Shown in pieces: positions 44,004 to 53,235 of a DNA stretch of 64,000 bases. A program made the translations under genes and the position numbers. The first letter of the stretch is position 1. The number at the start of each line of letters is the position of its first letter. The stretch is from assembly GCF_017254835.1 (NCBI RefSeq), contig NZ_JAFKCW010000002.1:372001-436000 (forward strand). Reading direction: 5' to 3'. The notes below the pieces were generated by a model. The model was not told where the DNA came from, ran no database searches, and was given only the letters and a program-made list of their open reading frames with translations. The DNA comes from Algoriphagus aestuariicola (GTDB lineage: Bacteria > Bacteroidota > Bacteroidia > Cytophagales > Cyclobacteriaceae).

Positions 44004-44642
44004 TTATGAGTCAGCCTGCTCCAGTACATGGATCAATTCGCTCAGTATCATCGCTGTGGCTCCCCATACTACCTCCCCATCAATTTCGAAATAGGGCGTG
44101 TGAAGGGAAATGCTTTCGTTGATCTCCAACACGGTTTCCTTGTGGATCTCCGCGCTCAGGAGCTGGTTCAAGTTAGTAGGTACAATCCTCGACACCTCCT
44201 TTGGATCAGGGACAAATTCTGGAGGGTGCTCCAAAAAACCAACTACAGGACTCACCAAAAAATTGCTGGTGGGAATATAGAGGTCACTTAGCTTGCCAAT
44301 TACACGGACTTCGTGCTTATCTATCCCCACTTCCTCCTCCGTCTCTCTCAGGGCCGTTTGGATGACATTTTCATCCGTCTTCTCCATTTTCCCTCCAGGA
44401 AAAGCCATTTGGCCGCTGTGGAACCCAGGATACTCCGGCCTCTTGATCAGCGGAAAAAAAGAGCCTTTCCCATCGGTGTAAAAAAGAATCAACACTCCGC
44501 TATTTCGAATACCAACTGGCATTTCCGCAACAAACCTTCTTTCATCTATTGGCCGAGGCGACATTTTCAGATGAGCCTCCTTTCCTGGAAGAGGGGCTTT
44601 CAGCTTTCTTTCCAATAAAGAAATCAAAAACTCAAACTCCAT
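44004..44642 (-). CDS. NUDIX hydrolase, CoA-pyrophosphatase type
   Basis: A 212-residue NUDIX protein. The box GGKMEKTDENVIQTALRETE-EEVG is spaced like that of the NudL/NUDT7 CoA diphosphatases (PGGK-x-TD then TALRE), and the upstream HSGQMAFPGG matches the CoA-specific region. It probably cleaves CoA or its derivatives to phosphopantetheine and ADP. It overlaps the preceding lipoprotein gene by 11 bp. The substrate call rests on motif spacing only. Confidence 0.87.
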   Translation of the reverse strand: MEFEFLISLLERKLKAPLPGKEAHLKMSPRPIDERRFVAEMPVGIRNSGVLILFYTDGKGSFFPLIKRPEYPGFHSGQMAFPGGKMEKTDENVIQTALRETEEEVGIDKHEVRVIGKLSDLYIPTSNFLVSPVVGFLEHPPEFVPDPKEVSRIVPTNLNQLLSAEIHKETVLEINESISLHTPYFEIDGEVVWGATAMILSELIHVLEQADS

Positions 44643-45321
44643 CAGTATCCAAATCGACTGATTTCAGCTTCAAGTCCAAGTAGGATTCATAGGAATAGTC
44701 CTTCACGACCTGGTTCAATTTGAACTGACTAAGCCGATGGCCGTCGACGTTGATAATCCACACCATCGGCCTGAAACCCTCCTCCTCCTGCAAAAATCCT
44801 ACAACCAAAAATTCGTCTGCGTTCATCCATAGGCCATCTTCAAACATTCCAGAAGGCCCCATGAAAAGCAGCCGCTCTTTCATGCCATCTGAACGATACC
44901 AAATCACCTCGGAATCGGGATTGAGAAAGGGATGATCCAAACCTTCCTGCGCCTCGACCTTGTAAGAATAAATGTCCATCGTTCCGTCGCCTTCGGGGTG
45001 GGGAATCTGATAGGGAAACAGGGGATCGCCTTCGAGGATCGGGTTTTTCTCCGGCATTTCCATTGCGTCTATCGAATCGATCGATGTAAGTTCAAAGTCT
45101 TCGGAGCTGAAATTCCCGATTTTTTCGCCCCAGTGTTTTTGCCAGCCTGACTTTTGCGCAAGTCCAAGGTCGATCTGGGTGCGCATCACATCCATCGCTT
45201 CGCTATCCGGCGACAAGTCACTTATCTTTTCATCTTTCACAGACTCAGAAGTTTCACAGGCGGTCAACGCAATCACCAAGCAAATCACTACTCGTCTCAA
45301 AAAAAGCCCGGTCGCATCCAT
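44632..45321 (-). CDS. Lipoprotein of unknown function
   Basis: A 229-residue predicted lipoprotein (signal VVICLVIALTAC, lipid Cys ~22). I recognise no domain. The mature part is acidic, starts with a low-complexity linker (SESVKDEKISDLSPDSEAMD) and contains an aromatic-rich core (WYRSDGMKERLLFMGPSGMFEDGLW). The 3' end overlaps the NUDIX gene, so the two are likely co-transcribed. It could be a small beta-propeller-like or surface protein, but nothing supports a specific role. Confidence 0.65.
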   Translation of the reverse strand: MDATGLFLRRVVICLVIALTACETSESVKDEKISDLSPDSEAMDVMRTQIDLGLAQKSGWQKHWGEKIGNFSSEDFELTSIDSIDAMEMPEKNPILEGDPLFPYQIPHPEGDGTMDIYSYKVEAQEGLDHPFLNPDSEVIWYRSDGMKERLLFMGPSGMFEDGLWMNADEFLVVGFLQEEEGFRPMVWIINVDGHRLSQFKLNQVVKDYSYESYLDLKLKSVDLDTDGV

Positions 45322-45457
45322 AGGAGAAAATTAGAAAGATGAAGCTAAGAGAAGTGGAGGAAAAATCAAATCTTGCGTGGCCAAGCACTACCAAGATTGT
45401 ATCCCCAATCTGGCCACCCACGGCATTTTATTTCAAAATCGACAGGCCGCAAAAAAC

Positions 45458-45488
45458 AAAAAAGGCCTGGATATTATCCGGGCCTTTT
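45458..45488. terminator. Orphan bidirectional terminator-like hairpin between divergent genes
   Basis: GGCC-T-GGAT and ATCC-G-GGCC pair with one mismatch around ATT. The stem is flanked by AAAAAA on the left and TTTT on the right, and on the minus strand the T-run is long (TTTTTTGTTTTTTG). Both flanking genes point away from it, so it ends no visible gene. The rest of the 396-bp gap (45322-45717) holds no convincing coding sequence; a 10-bp palindrome CAATCGATTG lies at 45575-45584. Confidence 0.6.
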
Positions 45489-45717
45489 CCTGCTCTCAAA
45501 CCTATTAAACCTATTGTAGATATTCAATTCATGAATACAGTCGAAAAGTAGAAAATGTTTTTATTTCCACCAAACAATCGATTGCGAAAAAGTTTCAAAA
45601 TTTTATTCTGCAAAGAACTAAGACCTCTAAGCCCCAGAAAATCAAGGCGTTTTTAAATTTCAATAGACCCAAAAATTAGAAAAAAAATTATTTTTCGACA
45701 CCACCACCAAATTTCGT

Positions 45718-47442
45718 ATGCCACAACGAGCCCGTCCACTTGCCCACAGGATTTTTGAAGGTTTCCTGACCTATACCGAAACGTTCAAAACTTATACACG
45801 CCTTGCGCCGCTTTACTTTGCCCAGCGTAACTGGCAAGCCACCCAGCTCAACCATCGCCAACGTCTCAGACTTTACAAAGATCTTCTCTTTCAGCTGGTG
45901 AAAATTTTCCAGCAGATACTAGGAAAAGATTCCGACAATAGAGCCATTTGGGCCTTGATCAGGCAGGAGTACCAGCTATTGATCAAAGTGCGACTGGATG
46001 TGGAGCTGGCGGAGACATTTTTCAACTCGGTGTTTAGAAAAACCTTCCCAAATAACCCCCTCGACGATGAGCTGATGTTTGTAATGGAAGGCTATGGGTC
46101 CTGCGAAATCCGGGAAAACTCGGAGCTATTGTACACCTACCCGGCTGAAATGGGGCTTGAGCAGATCATCCGCCAAATCCTTGAAGACTTTGACTTTGGC
46201 GTCCCCTATATGGACAAAGAGCAGGACGTCAACTTTCTCGTCGATGGAGTGAAAAAGGTCATCTTCACCAGATATCAGGTGGAAGTGGGCACCAAAACCC
46301 AACTGCTAAAACCGGTGTTTTACCGAAACAAAGCAGCTTACCTGATCGGAAGGACCAATGTCGGAAAAAAATGGATGCCATTTATTATTCCTTTTATGCA
46401 TGGATCAGAGGGCATATATGTCGACACCCTCATCTTCGACCCAAACCTGATGAGTCACCTGTTCAGTTTCACCAGATCTTATTTTATGGTCGAAGCTGAA
46501 GTGCCTTCCCAGATTGTTGGCTTTTTGAGTTCGGTCATACCACACAAAAAAATCCACGAACTCTACAATGCGATCGGCTTCAACAAGCACGGCAAGACGC
46601 TTTTTTACCGGGACTTTCTTCATCACTTGTCGGAGAGTTCGGACCAGTTTGTGGTCGCTCCGGGGATCAAGGGAATGGTCATGACCGTCTTTGCTTTGCC
46701 TTCTCTCAACATTGTCTTCAAGCTGATCAAAGACCACTTTGAGCCTCCCAAAAATATGACCCGACAGGAAGTCCGGGAGAAATACAAGTTGGTATCACTC
46801 CACGACAGGGTGGGAAGAATGGCCGACACCCATGAGTTTGAGTACTTCAAGATCCCACTGGACCGCATCAGTGAAGAGCTCATGAAAGAGCTGCGAAACA
46901 CAACTAACTCGCTTCTGCAGATCAAGGAAAATTTTCTCGTAATCAAACATTTATACACAGAGAGAAAAATGGTTCCTTTAAATATTTTTTTGGAAACATG
47001 CTCGACGGACGAAGGGCTGAGGGCGGTGGAAGACTATGGTCGGGCAATACTTCAGCTGGCCCAAGCCAACATCTTCCCCGGGGACATGATGACGAAAAAC
47101 TTTGGGTTGACCCGCCAAAAGCGGGTGATTTTCTACGACTACGATGAAATTGAGCTTTTGGAAGAAATGAACTTTCGGGAAAAGCCAAAGCCCCAAAACT
47201 ATGAACAGATCTATGCCGCCGAGCCTTGGTATGAAATTCATAAAAACGACGTTTTCCCTGAGGATTTTCGCCGCTGGATGATTGGTCGGCCGGATCTGAA
47301 GCCACACTTCCTGGATTATCACAAGGATCTGTTTGACCCCAATTATTGGAATTCCTTGAAAGACCGAATCGGAAAGGGAGAGCTAATCCATGCCTTTCCC
47401 TATCCCGAGGAGATCAGATTTCGCCCCGGGGAATCTGTTTAA
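45718..47442 (+). CDS. aceK: Isocitrate dehydrogenase kinase/phosphatase
   Basis: A 574-residue AceK. The bifunctional enzyme phosphorylates or dephosphorylates isocitrate dehydrogenase and so steers carbon into the glyoxylate bypass. The nucleotide region VAPGIKGMVMTVFALPS and the catalytic segments HDRVGRMADTHEFE, IKHLYTERKMVPLN, NIFPGDMMTKNFG and VIFYDYDEIE are strongly conserved with the enterobacterial enzyme. The length matches too. AceK is best known from Proteobacteria, where it sits with aceB and aceA; here neither is present. The start ATG is preceded by a 396-bp gap with an orphan hairpin. Confidence 0.95.
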   Translation: MPQRARPLAHRIFEGFLTYTETFKTYTRLAPLYFAQRNWQATQLNHRQRLRLYKDLLFQLVKIFQQILGKDSDNRAIWALIRQEYQLLIKVRLDVELAETFFNSVFRKTFPNNPLDDELMFVMEGYGSCEIRENSELLYTYPAEMGLEQIIRQILEDFDFGVPYMDKEQDVNFLVDGVKKVIFTRYQVEVGTKTQLLKPVFYRNKAAYLIGRTNVGKKWMPFIIPFMHGSEGIYVDTLIFDPNLMSHLFSFTRSYFMVEAEVPSQIVGFLSSVIPHKKIHELYNAIGFNKHGKTLFYRDFLHHLSESSDQFVVAPGIKGMVMTVFALPSLNIVFKLIKDHFEPPKNMTRQEVREKYKLVSLHDRVGRMADTHEFEYFKIPLDRISEELMKELRNTTNSLLQIKENFLVIKHLYTERKMVPLNIFLETCSTDEGLRAVEDYGRAILQLAQANIFPGDMMTKNFGLTRQKRVIFYDYDEIELLEEMNFREKPKPQNYEQIYAAEPWYEIHKNDVFPEDFRRWMIGRPDLKPHFLDYHKDLFDPNYWNSLKDRIGKGELIHAFPYPEEIRFRPGESV

Positions 47443-47550
47443 TTCCATCATAATTTCCCTTTCGATCACAGAAGAGCTAATTTCAAGCCGTCGTAGGGAG
47501 GCGTTCTCTACTCTATTTTTAGCCCATCTAAATTCTTCAAGATAGATCAT

Positions 47551-48972
47551 ATGCAATTCAAGATTAATCCAAAATCCCCATCTAAGACTTTTTTGCGCGT
47601 CATTCCTGTCTTCGAAGACGCTATAGCCGGCTTGGCCGAAAAGCTGGGAAAACCCGCTCCCGCTCCCGTCCTATTCTCGGGAAAAAAGGACTCAGCGTAT
47701 TGCTATGATTCTGAAGGCCAATTGATACTACTACTGGGACTTGGACAAAATCCTGACTACAAAACTATCGAAACCGCATTTCGAAGAATACTTTCAAAAA
47801 ATGGGACACTAGCTGAAAATGGCGTTTCTATTGATCTACCCGACAACTTTACGGCCACGCAAGCCGAGGCAGCACTTGTTGGCTTCGTACTGGGCACCTA
47901 TTCTATCGGATTCTATAAATCCGCGAAGGCGACGGAATTTGACGGATTAAAGGTTGAAATTCGCTCGGTTCAGGAAAAAGCAAAAGTACTTGTCGATAGG
48001 GCCGAAAAAATCGCAGCGGCCAAGATAGAGGCTTTTAGGCTGGTAGACCTACCTCCTAACAAAATCACCCCTGAATATCTTGCAGACTGGGCGAAAAAAC
48101 TTGCCAAAAAATCCAAGCTCAGCACTACGGTGTTTGATTCGAAAAGGGCTAAATCAGAAGGCTTGGAGGCTTTTTTAGCAGTGGGACGGGGCTCATCAAA
48201 AGAGCCGAAATTCATTATTCTCGAATACCGCCATCCAAAAGCTAAACACCACATTGGATTGGTTGGCAAGGGAGTGACTTTCGATACCGGCGGGCTTAAT
48301 GTGAAGACCCAAGGAATGCATGAGATGAAATCTGATATGGGCGGAGCAGCTGCCGTGTTGGCGACGACGCAGCTGGTCTCCGATCTTCAGCTTGCCATAA
48401 ACCTTACTGCAATCGTCCCTTCAGTTGAAAACGCGATCGACAAAGACGCCTATCTCCCATCCGAAGTTATTGGGAGCCACGCAGGACTGAGCATCGAGGT
48501 GGTCGACACGGACGCCGAGGGGCGACTGATCCTGGCAGACGGTCTTTCCTACCTCGCCAAAAAATATAAAATAGATCAGGTGATCGATTTGGCGACACTT
48601 ACCGGGAGCGCAATTGGAACTTTTGGCTACGAGTGTGCGGCGCTGTTTTCAAATGATGAAAGCCTGTCTCATGGCTTGCAAGAAGCCGGCAAGGCGGTTG
48701 GGGAAAAGTCTTGGCCTCTACCGCTTTGGGACAGCTATGCCAAGGAGATGGACTCGGAGATAGCCGACATCAAAAACTACAACGGGAAGCCCTTCGCGGG
48801 TGCAATCACCGCGGCAAAGTTTCTGCAGGCATTCACCCATGGGCATCCTTCTTGGGCTCATTTGGATATCGCCGGAGTCTCCTTCACAGATAGCGAATTC
48901 GCAAAAACCAAAACAGGAACTGCCTATGGAGTCGGCCTACTGCTGAGGTACATCGAGCGGATGCTCGAATAA
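47551..48972 (+). CDS. Leucyl aminopeptidase (M17)
   Basis: A 473-residue M17 aminopeptidase. The N-terminal macro-like domain (~1-150) precedes the catalytic domain. The di-zinc and catalytic motifs are GKGVTFDTGGLNVK, MKSDMGGAAAV and VDTDAEGRLILADGL. The usual Asn of NTDAEGR is Val here. These enzymes remove N-terminal residues in cytoplasmic peptide turnover. Gene and length look complete. It converges on the TIGR02757 gene with 21 bp between stops. Confidence 0.93.
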   Translation: MQFKINPKSPSKTFLRVIPVFEDAIAGLAEKLGKPAPAPVLFSGKKDSAYCYDSEGQLILLLGLGQNPDYKTIETAFRRILSKNGTLAENGVSIDLPDNFTATQAEAALVGFVLGTYSIGFYKSAKATEFDGLKVEIRSVQEKAKVLVDRAEKIAAAKIEAFRLVDLPPNKITPEYLADWAKKLAKKSKLSTTVFDSKRAKSEGLEAFLAVGRGSSKEPKFIILEYRHPKAKHHIGLVGKGVTFDTGGLNVKTQGMHEMKSDMGGAAAVLATTQLVSDLQLAINLTAIVPSVENAIDKDAYLPSEVIGSHAGLSIEVVDTDAEGRLILADGLSYLAKKYKIDQVIDLATLTGSAIGTFGYECAALFSNDESLSHGLQEAGKAVGEKSWPLPLWDSYAKEMDSEIADIKNYNGKPFAGAITAAKFLQAFTHGHPSWAHLDIAGVSFTDSEFAKTKTGTAYGVGLLLRYIERMLE

Positions 48973-48993
48973 AGTAAAGGGAATGGCCATGGG

Positions 48994-49761
48994 TTAAAAC
49001 TGCTCTTCTATTCCCAAGCCAAATAAGGCAAAGTCATATTTAACGGGATCGTCGGGATCAAATTCCCGCAATCGCTGAGTTAACTCCACCGCTGTCAGCC
49101 AATCGGTCTGCTTTCTTGTAATCAATCCCAACTTCCTCCCTACTCGATCCACGTGCAGGTCGCAGGGACATACCAGCTGGGCAGGGCTGATCTTCTTCCA
49201 CAAGCCAAAATCCACGCCGTTTTCGTCCGAACGTACCATCCAGCGTAGATACATGTTGATCCGCTTGCAAGCCGCCTTCCTATCCGGTGACGCGATGTGC
49301 TTCTTTGTCCTGTCGGGAGCGTCAGGAAGGCTAAAGAAATACCGGCGAAATTCGGTCAAAATAGACTCCATGGCATCAACAAGGCCGTTTTGCCCCCTGA
49401 GAAAGGCCTCTTCCAGACTTTCGTTGTTTCTGTAGAAACTGCTAAGAAAATGGATAAAATAAAGCGTATCGATCTCGTTGAAAGTTCGATGCTTGAAGCT
49501 TGAAAAACTCTTCAGATCAGCCTCGTGATGATTGAGGAGAAAATCGTGCGGAGCGTCATCCATCAGTTTAAATAGCTCCAAGCATTTGTTGATGATAGTC
49601 TTACGTTGCCCCCAAGCCAAGATCGCCGCAAAAAAGCCAGCGATTTCAATGTCCTGCTTTTTGGAAAAGCGATGGGGAATGGATATGGGATCGTTGGCTA
49701 TGAATCCTGGCTGGTTATATTGGGCAACTTTTACGTCAAGAAAGTCCTTCAATCTCTGCAT
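48994..49761 (-). CDS. TIGR02757 (DUF2400) family protein
   Basis: A 255-residue protein of the TIGR02757 family, found almost only in Bacteroidota and a few relatives. Family motifs include FIANDPISIPHRFSKKQDIE, FFAAILAWGQRKTIINK and NMYLRWMVRSD, and the HVDRVGRKLGLI region. The fold resembles the HhH-GPD/endonuclease III DNA-glycosylase superfamily, but no catalytic assignment has been made. The ATG at 49761 shares one base with the stop of the preceding gene (TGATG), so they are coupled. Confidence 0.87.
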   Translation of the reverse strand: MQRLKDFLDVKVAQYNQPGFIANDPISIPHRFSKKQDIEIAGFFAAILAWGQRKTIINKCLELFKLMDDAPHDFLLNHHEADLKSFSSFKHRTFNEIDTLYFIHFLSSFYRNNESLEEAFLRGQNGLVDAMESILTEFRRYFFSLPDAPDRTKKHIASPDRKAACKRINMYLRWMVRSDENGVDFGLWKKISPAQLVCPCDLHVDRVGRKLGLITRKQTDWLTAVELTQRLREFDPDDPVKYDFALFGLGIEEQF

Positions 49762-50315
49762 CAAAGCGCCACTTTCACTTCCCCGCCCTGTGTTCCATCA
49801 AACCATTTGAAGGAAAGTTCATTGTCAACCTTTTCGGATACGTGCCAGTCGAAGCACTTGATGTTGGTCAATGGACGGAGCGAATCCTGATCCGGATCGT
49901 AAAGACAAATATCAAAATCAGGCATATCCTTTGATTCGAGCGTATTCCATTTTTCCAGGATAAATCCCTCCTCCATGGCCCTGACTTTGTTCCCAAACAC
50001 ATAGTCTTCCAAAATGGAAGGTACTCCGTCCTTTCTCCTCAACTTAAAACCCGAAGGACCAAACATAATCTGCTTGCATACCTTAGCTTCGAGTAGCTCA
50101 TTGGTATAGGGCATGATTTCCCAATCAGATTCTTTGAATACCACTTTGTTCCCCTCGGGTCTGATGCGCGTGAGAAGTTGGGAAAGCTTCGAAAAAACAA
50201 ATGTCAGCCCGATAAAAAGCAATCCGAAACTTGCCAAAATCGGATAGCTGAGGATAAAGACCATGTTCCAAACAAATCGGAACACGTGATGGAAAAAGAG
50301 CTGGACTCTATTCAT
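49761..50315 (-). CDS. Hypothetical membrane-anchored protein
   Basis: A 184-residue protein starting at the ATG at 50315, chosen because it places one strong hydrophobic helix (VWNMVFILSYPILASFGLLFIGL) near the N-terminus. An in-frame start 120 bp upstream adds unconvincing sequence. The rest is a soluble domain with no recognised family. It is translationally coupled to the TIGR02757 gene, which is the only hint to its role. Confidence 0.65.
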   Translation of the reverse strand: MNRVQLFFHHVFRFVWNMVFILSYPILASFGLLFIGLTFVFSKLSQLLTRIRPEGNKVVFKESDWEIMPYTNELLEAKVCKQIMFGPSGFKLRRKDGVPSILEDYVFGNKVRAMEEGFILEKWNTLESKDMPDFDICLYDPDQDSLRPLTNIKCFDWHVSEKVDNELSFKWFDGTQGGEVKVAL

Positions 50316-50417
50316 GCCTGAATAATCAATGCGCAAAGTTACTTCGACCCGCTTACAATGCCAAGTAGCATTAGGCCATGAAGGCTCGGGCAAGTTTGTA
50401 GCCAGCACTGACACATA

Positions 50418-50450
50418 CAAAAAATCCCCTTCCAAGTCAGAAAGGGGATA
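50418..50450 (-). terminator. Terminator of the LysM gene
   Basis: ATCCCCTT and AAGGGGAT type arms (boundaries good to a base or two) form a hairpin about 22 bp after the LysM stop. On the minus strand a TTTTTTG run follows. Confidence 0.7.
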
Positions 50451-50471
50451 TTGTCATAATGTTTTTTAGGA

Positions 50472-51659
50472 TTAGTAGAGAACCTCGACAGGAAAGCGTT
50501 GGTTGACGGCTTTCAGCTGGTCAAAAGCTGCTTGAGAGAGCTTGATCACCAATTTTGAGTTGTCCCCGGTCTCTGGAAGTGTGCCCACGACCCGAGCGAA
50601 AATTGTGAGATCGTTTTCTTCGTTTTTCACGCGCATGATGCTCCCTACCGGTGCCGTTCTGTGCAGGACTAAATACTTCTTGTGAGAACCAGTCCCTTCG
50701 ATCAGTTCCGCCTGGCCTGTTTCGGTAATGTTCTTAAACCCACCAGACGTATTTGCCACTGTTGGTTCTACATTCATCTCGGCAGTAGACGTCGCGACTT
50801 TTGGAGAGCCTATGACAGGGACGGTAGAGGGACCTTCCGGCGCTCTTCCCACTTTGATCACCTGTCCGGAGCGAAGATTATTAGAGGTCAACGCATTCCA
50901 TTTGATCAAATCTTCGACGCTGGAATTGTATTGGGTAGAAAGGGAAAAGAGTGTTTCACCCTGTTTGACGGTATGCGAAATCCATTCGCCGGGGGCGATC
51001 GGAGTTGTGTTGGCGACGGTCGTGGATGGAGTTGTCAGGACTGTTTCAGGCTGGGCTTTGGTAGTAGGCTTTTCGGCGGATGGCTTTTCAGCCTTCTTTT
51101 CGACTGGCTTTGATTCAGTTTTGGGATTGTTTCCGGCTGTAGTTACACTTTCGGCGGCAGCGGTCGTAGTCGCCGCTACGGTAGGAGCTACGGGAGTGGG
51201 CTGGGAATTGGTTGCTATGGCAGCTTCTTTCACGATCAGAGCCTGGCCCACACTCAGATCATTGCCAAGGAGTTTGTTCCACTGCTTCAATGAGTCGACG
51301 CTCACCCCATATTTTTTGGAAATCGAAAAGAGTGTTTCACCCGGATTTACCTTGTGGAGAGCGGCGCCCTCCGGCAATTTACTCTTCTCAAAATACGGGA
51401 CCCGAATGGTCTGCCCGATCTTCAAGCCCTGCTTTAAGACTTCGTTTGCATTTTGGATCTCTCCCACCGGTACCTGGTACTTTCTGGATATCGCAAAAAG
51501 CGTCTCTTGGGGAGTGACTTTGTGCAGGATAAAGGTCTTGTCTCCTACGCGCTCTATCCCAATCGAATCTCCCGAGACTAGGCGAGAGGCTTTTGAATAA
51601 GAGACAGTTAGCATCAAGATCAGAAGGAAGGCACTGAGGAATTTGGACTGAGGAATCAT
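50472..51659 (-). CDS. Exported protein with three LysM domains and an RlpA-like C-terminus
   Basis: A 395-residue exported protein (signal ~1-24). Three LysM peptidoglycan-binding domains are clear: FILHKVTPQETLFAISRKY (~45-92), ALHKVNPGETLFSISKKYG (~98-145) and ISHTVKQGETLFSLSTQY (~225-270). A Thr/Ala/Lys-rich linker (~150-220) separates the second and third. The C-terminal ~90 residues (VLHRTAPVGSIMRVKNEEN) resemble the double-psi barrel of RlpA-type proteins. It likely binds cell wall in the periplasm. Catalytic activity is not evident. Confidence 0.88.
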   Translation of the reverse strand: MIPQSKFLSAFLLILMLTVSYSKASRLVSGDSIGIERVGDKTFILHKVTPQETLFAISRKYQVPVGEIQNANEVLKQGLKIGQTIRVPYFEKSKLPEGAALHKVNPGETLFSISKKYGVSVDSLKQWNKLLGNDLSVGQALIVKEAAIATNSQPTPVAPTVAATTTAAAESVTTAGNNPKTESKPVEKKAEKPSAEKPTTKAQPETVLTTPSTTVANTTPIAPGEWISHTVKQGETLFSLSTQYNSSVEDLIKWNALTSNNLRSGQVIKVGRAPEGPSTVPVIGSPKVATSTAEMNVEPTVANTSGGFKNITETGQAELIEGTGSHKKYLVLHRTAPVGSIMRVKNEENDLTIFARVVGTLPETGDNSKLVIKLSQAAFDQLKAVNQRFPVEVLY

Positions 51660-51744
51660 TGTAATCTAGGGTATTGAAGTGAAACAGGTCAAAAATTTCA
51701 CTATGTGTTTCGCAAGAATTATGCTAGAAATGAGACTGCCCAGG

Positions 51745-51777
51745 CTTTTTCATTCCTTATTTGGAATATGGAAAAAG
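51745..51777. other. Bulged hairpin between the LysM and NfeD-type genes
   Basis: CTTTTTC-ATTCC pairs with GGAAT-(ATG bulge)-GAAAAAG around TTATTT. There is no T-run, so it is not a terminator. A second small inverted repeat AGTGAAA/TTTCACT (51678-51702) lies in the leader of the LysM gene. Confidence 0.4.
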
Positions 51778-51811
51778 ACCAAAAGCTAGCCTGCTAAATC
51801 TCAGGCAAAAA

Positions 51812-51843
51812 TTGGCGTAATCTCAGCCCTATACGTATCTTTT
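51812..51843 (+). promoter_or_regulatory. Candidate promoter of the NfeD-type gene
   Basis: TTG at 51812-51814 and TATCTTTT at 51836-51843 (7 of 8 to TAnnTTTG) are 21 bp apart. The box ends 17 bp before the ATG at 51861. Confidence 0.4.
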
Positions 51844-51860
51844 CTTACTAATTCTCCAGA

Positions 51861-53207
51861 ATGATGCGGATACTCCTGCTCTTAACCTTGTTTTGTGGAC
51901 TGATTTGCTTTTCCCTCTATGGACAAGAGCAAGCGTCCCGAGTCTTCACGTTTAAGATCGATTCGGACATCGATCCGGCCATGAATCGCAGAGTCCAACT
52001 GGCCATGCAGGAAGCCGAGGAGAAAAAGGCCAGCCTGATCTTGATCGAAATGGATACCTATGGTGGCGTGGTCACCGATGCGGACGAAATTCGCACGAGG
52101 ATTTTGGAAAGCAAAATTCCCGTCTACGTCTTCATCAACAAAGATGCGGCTTCGGCTGGGGCCTTGATTTCCATTGCCTGCGACAGCATCTACATGGCTC
52201 CCGGTGCAAGTATAGGCGCGGCGACTGTAGTCAATGGTACGGACGGTGCTGCCGCTCCGGACAAATACCAATCCTATATGAGGTCGATGATGAGGAGCAC
52301 AGCGGAGGCTCGCGGTCGGGACCCAAAGATCGCAGAAGGAATGGTGGATGAAAAAATTGAAATCGAGGGGATAAAAAAGGCTGGTTCGGTGATCACCCTA
52401 TCCGTGTCTGAAGCCATCAAACTCGGCTTTTGCGATGGAGAATACTCTTCGGTGACGGCCATCCTGGATGCCAAAAATCTGGAAAACGCGGAAGTCTTGG
52501 CCTACGAAGAAGATACGATAGACAAAATCATTTCATTCTTCTTGAGCCCAGCCATCAGCGGAGTACTGATTTTGATCATCATCGGAGGAATCTACTTTGA
52601 ACTACAAACTCCCGGGGTTGGATTTCCGATCCTCGCGGCCATCGTTGCAACACTCCTATATTTTATTCCCTACTATCTGAATGGCCTGGCCGAAAACTGG
52701 GAAATCCTCATCTTTTTTTCAGGCATCATTCTCTTGGCCGTGGAGCTTTTCGTAATCCCGGGTTTTGGGGTTTTCGGCATCCTTGGGATCGTTTTCATCA
52801 TTGGTGGATTGGTCTTGGGCATGGTGCCAAATCAGGACTTCAACTTTGACTTTGTCCCCACCTCCCAACTTTTTACCGCATTGCTAACCGTCATTCTTGC
52901 TTCCATCGTATCCGTGGGAATGGTTTTCTGGCTTACGCCCAAAGTGAACGAGTGGGGAGCTTTCCGACATATTACCCTTGTTACCACCCAAGAAAGAAGC
53001 GAGGGATATACTTCCAGCTTTTATTCGCCAGGGCTCATGGGCAAAACCGGCACAGTTCACTCCCGGCTGAGACCAAGCGGAAAGGTAGAGATCGAAGGTG
53101 AAATCTATGACGCATACTCAAGAGGTGAGTTTATCGACCAGGGCGAAAAAATCGTCGTCATATCCACAGAAGGAACATCGCTAAAAGTGAAGAATCTTTC
53201 GGCTTGA
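51861..53207 (+). CDS. NfeD/ClpP-class membrane serine protease
   Basis: A 448-residue membrane protein. After a signal peptide (~1-22) comes a ClpP/SppA-like protease domain (~28-220). The Ser is in NKDAASAGALISIAC and the probable Lys in PDKYQSYMRS. Four or five membrane helices follow (~225-370). The C-terminal NfeD OB-fold (~385-445) begins near LMGKTGTVHSRLRPSG. These proteases cleave stomatin-like partners and affect membrane quality control. No stomatin gene follows here, which is a departure from the common NfeD-stomatin pairing. Confidence 0.9.
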   Translation: MMRILLLLTLFCGLICFSLYGQEQASRVFTFKIDSDIDPAMNRRVQLAMQEAEEKKASLILIEMDTYGGVVTDADEIRTRILESKIPVYVFINKDAASAGALISIACDSIYMAPGASIGAATVVNGTDGAAAPDKYQSYMRSMMRSTAEARGRDPKIAEGMVDEKIEIEGIKKAGSVITLSVSEAIKLGFCDGEYSSVTAILDAKNLENAEVLAYEEDTIDKIISFFLSPAISGVLILIIIGGIYFELQTPGVGFPILAAIVATLLYFIPYYLNGLAENWEILIFFSGIILLAVELFVIPGFGVFGILGIVFIIGGLVLGMVPNQDFNFDFVPTSQLFTALLTVILASIVSVGMVFWLTPKVNEWGAFRHITLVTTQERSEGYTSSFYSPGLMGKTGTVHSRLRPSGKVEIEGEIYDAYSRGEFIDQGEKIVVISTEGTSLKVKNLSA

Positions 53208-53235
53208 ACCTGAAAGATTTCCATAAGTTTGCGGC

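Noticed and set aside
45339-45551. A 70-codon open frame in the gap before aceK
   Set aside because: It runs through the terminator-like hairpin, has no family resemblance and no ribosome-binding or promoter signal.
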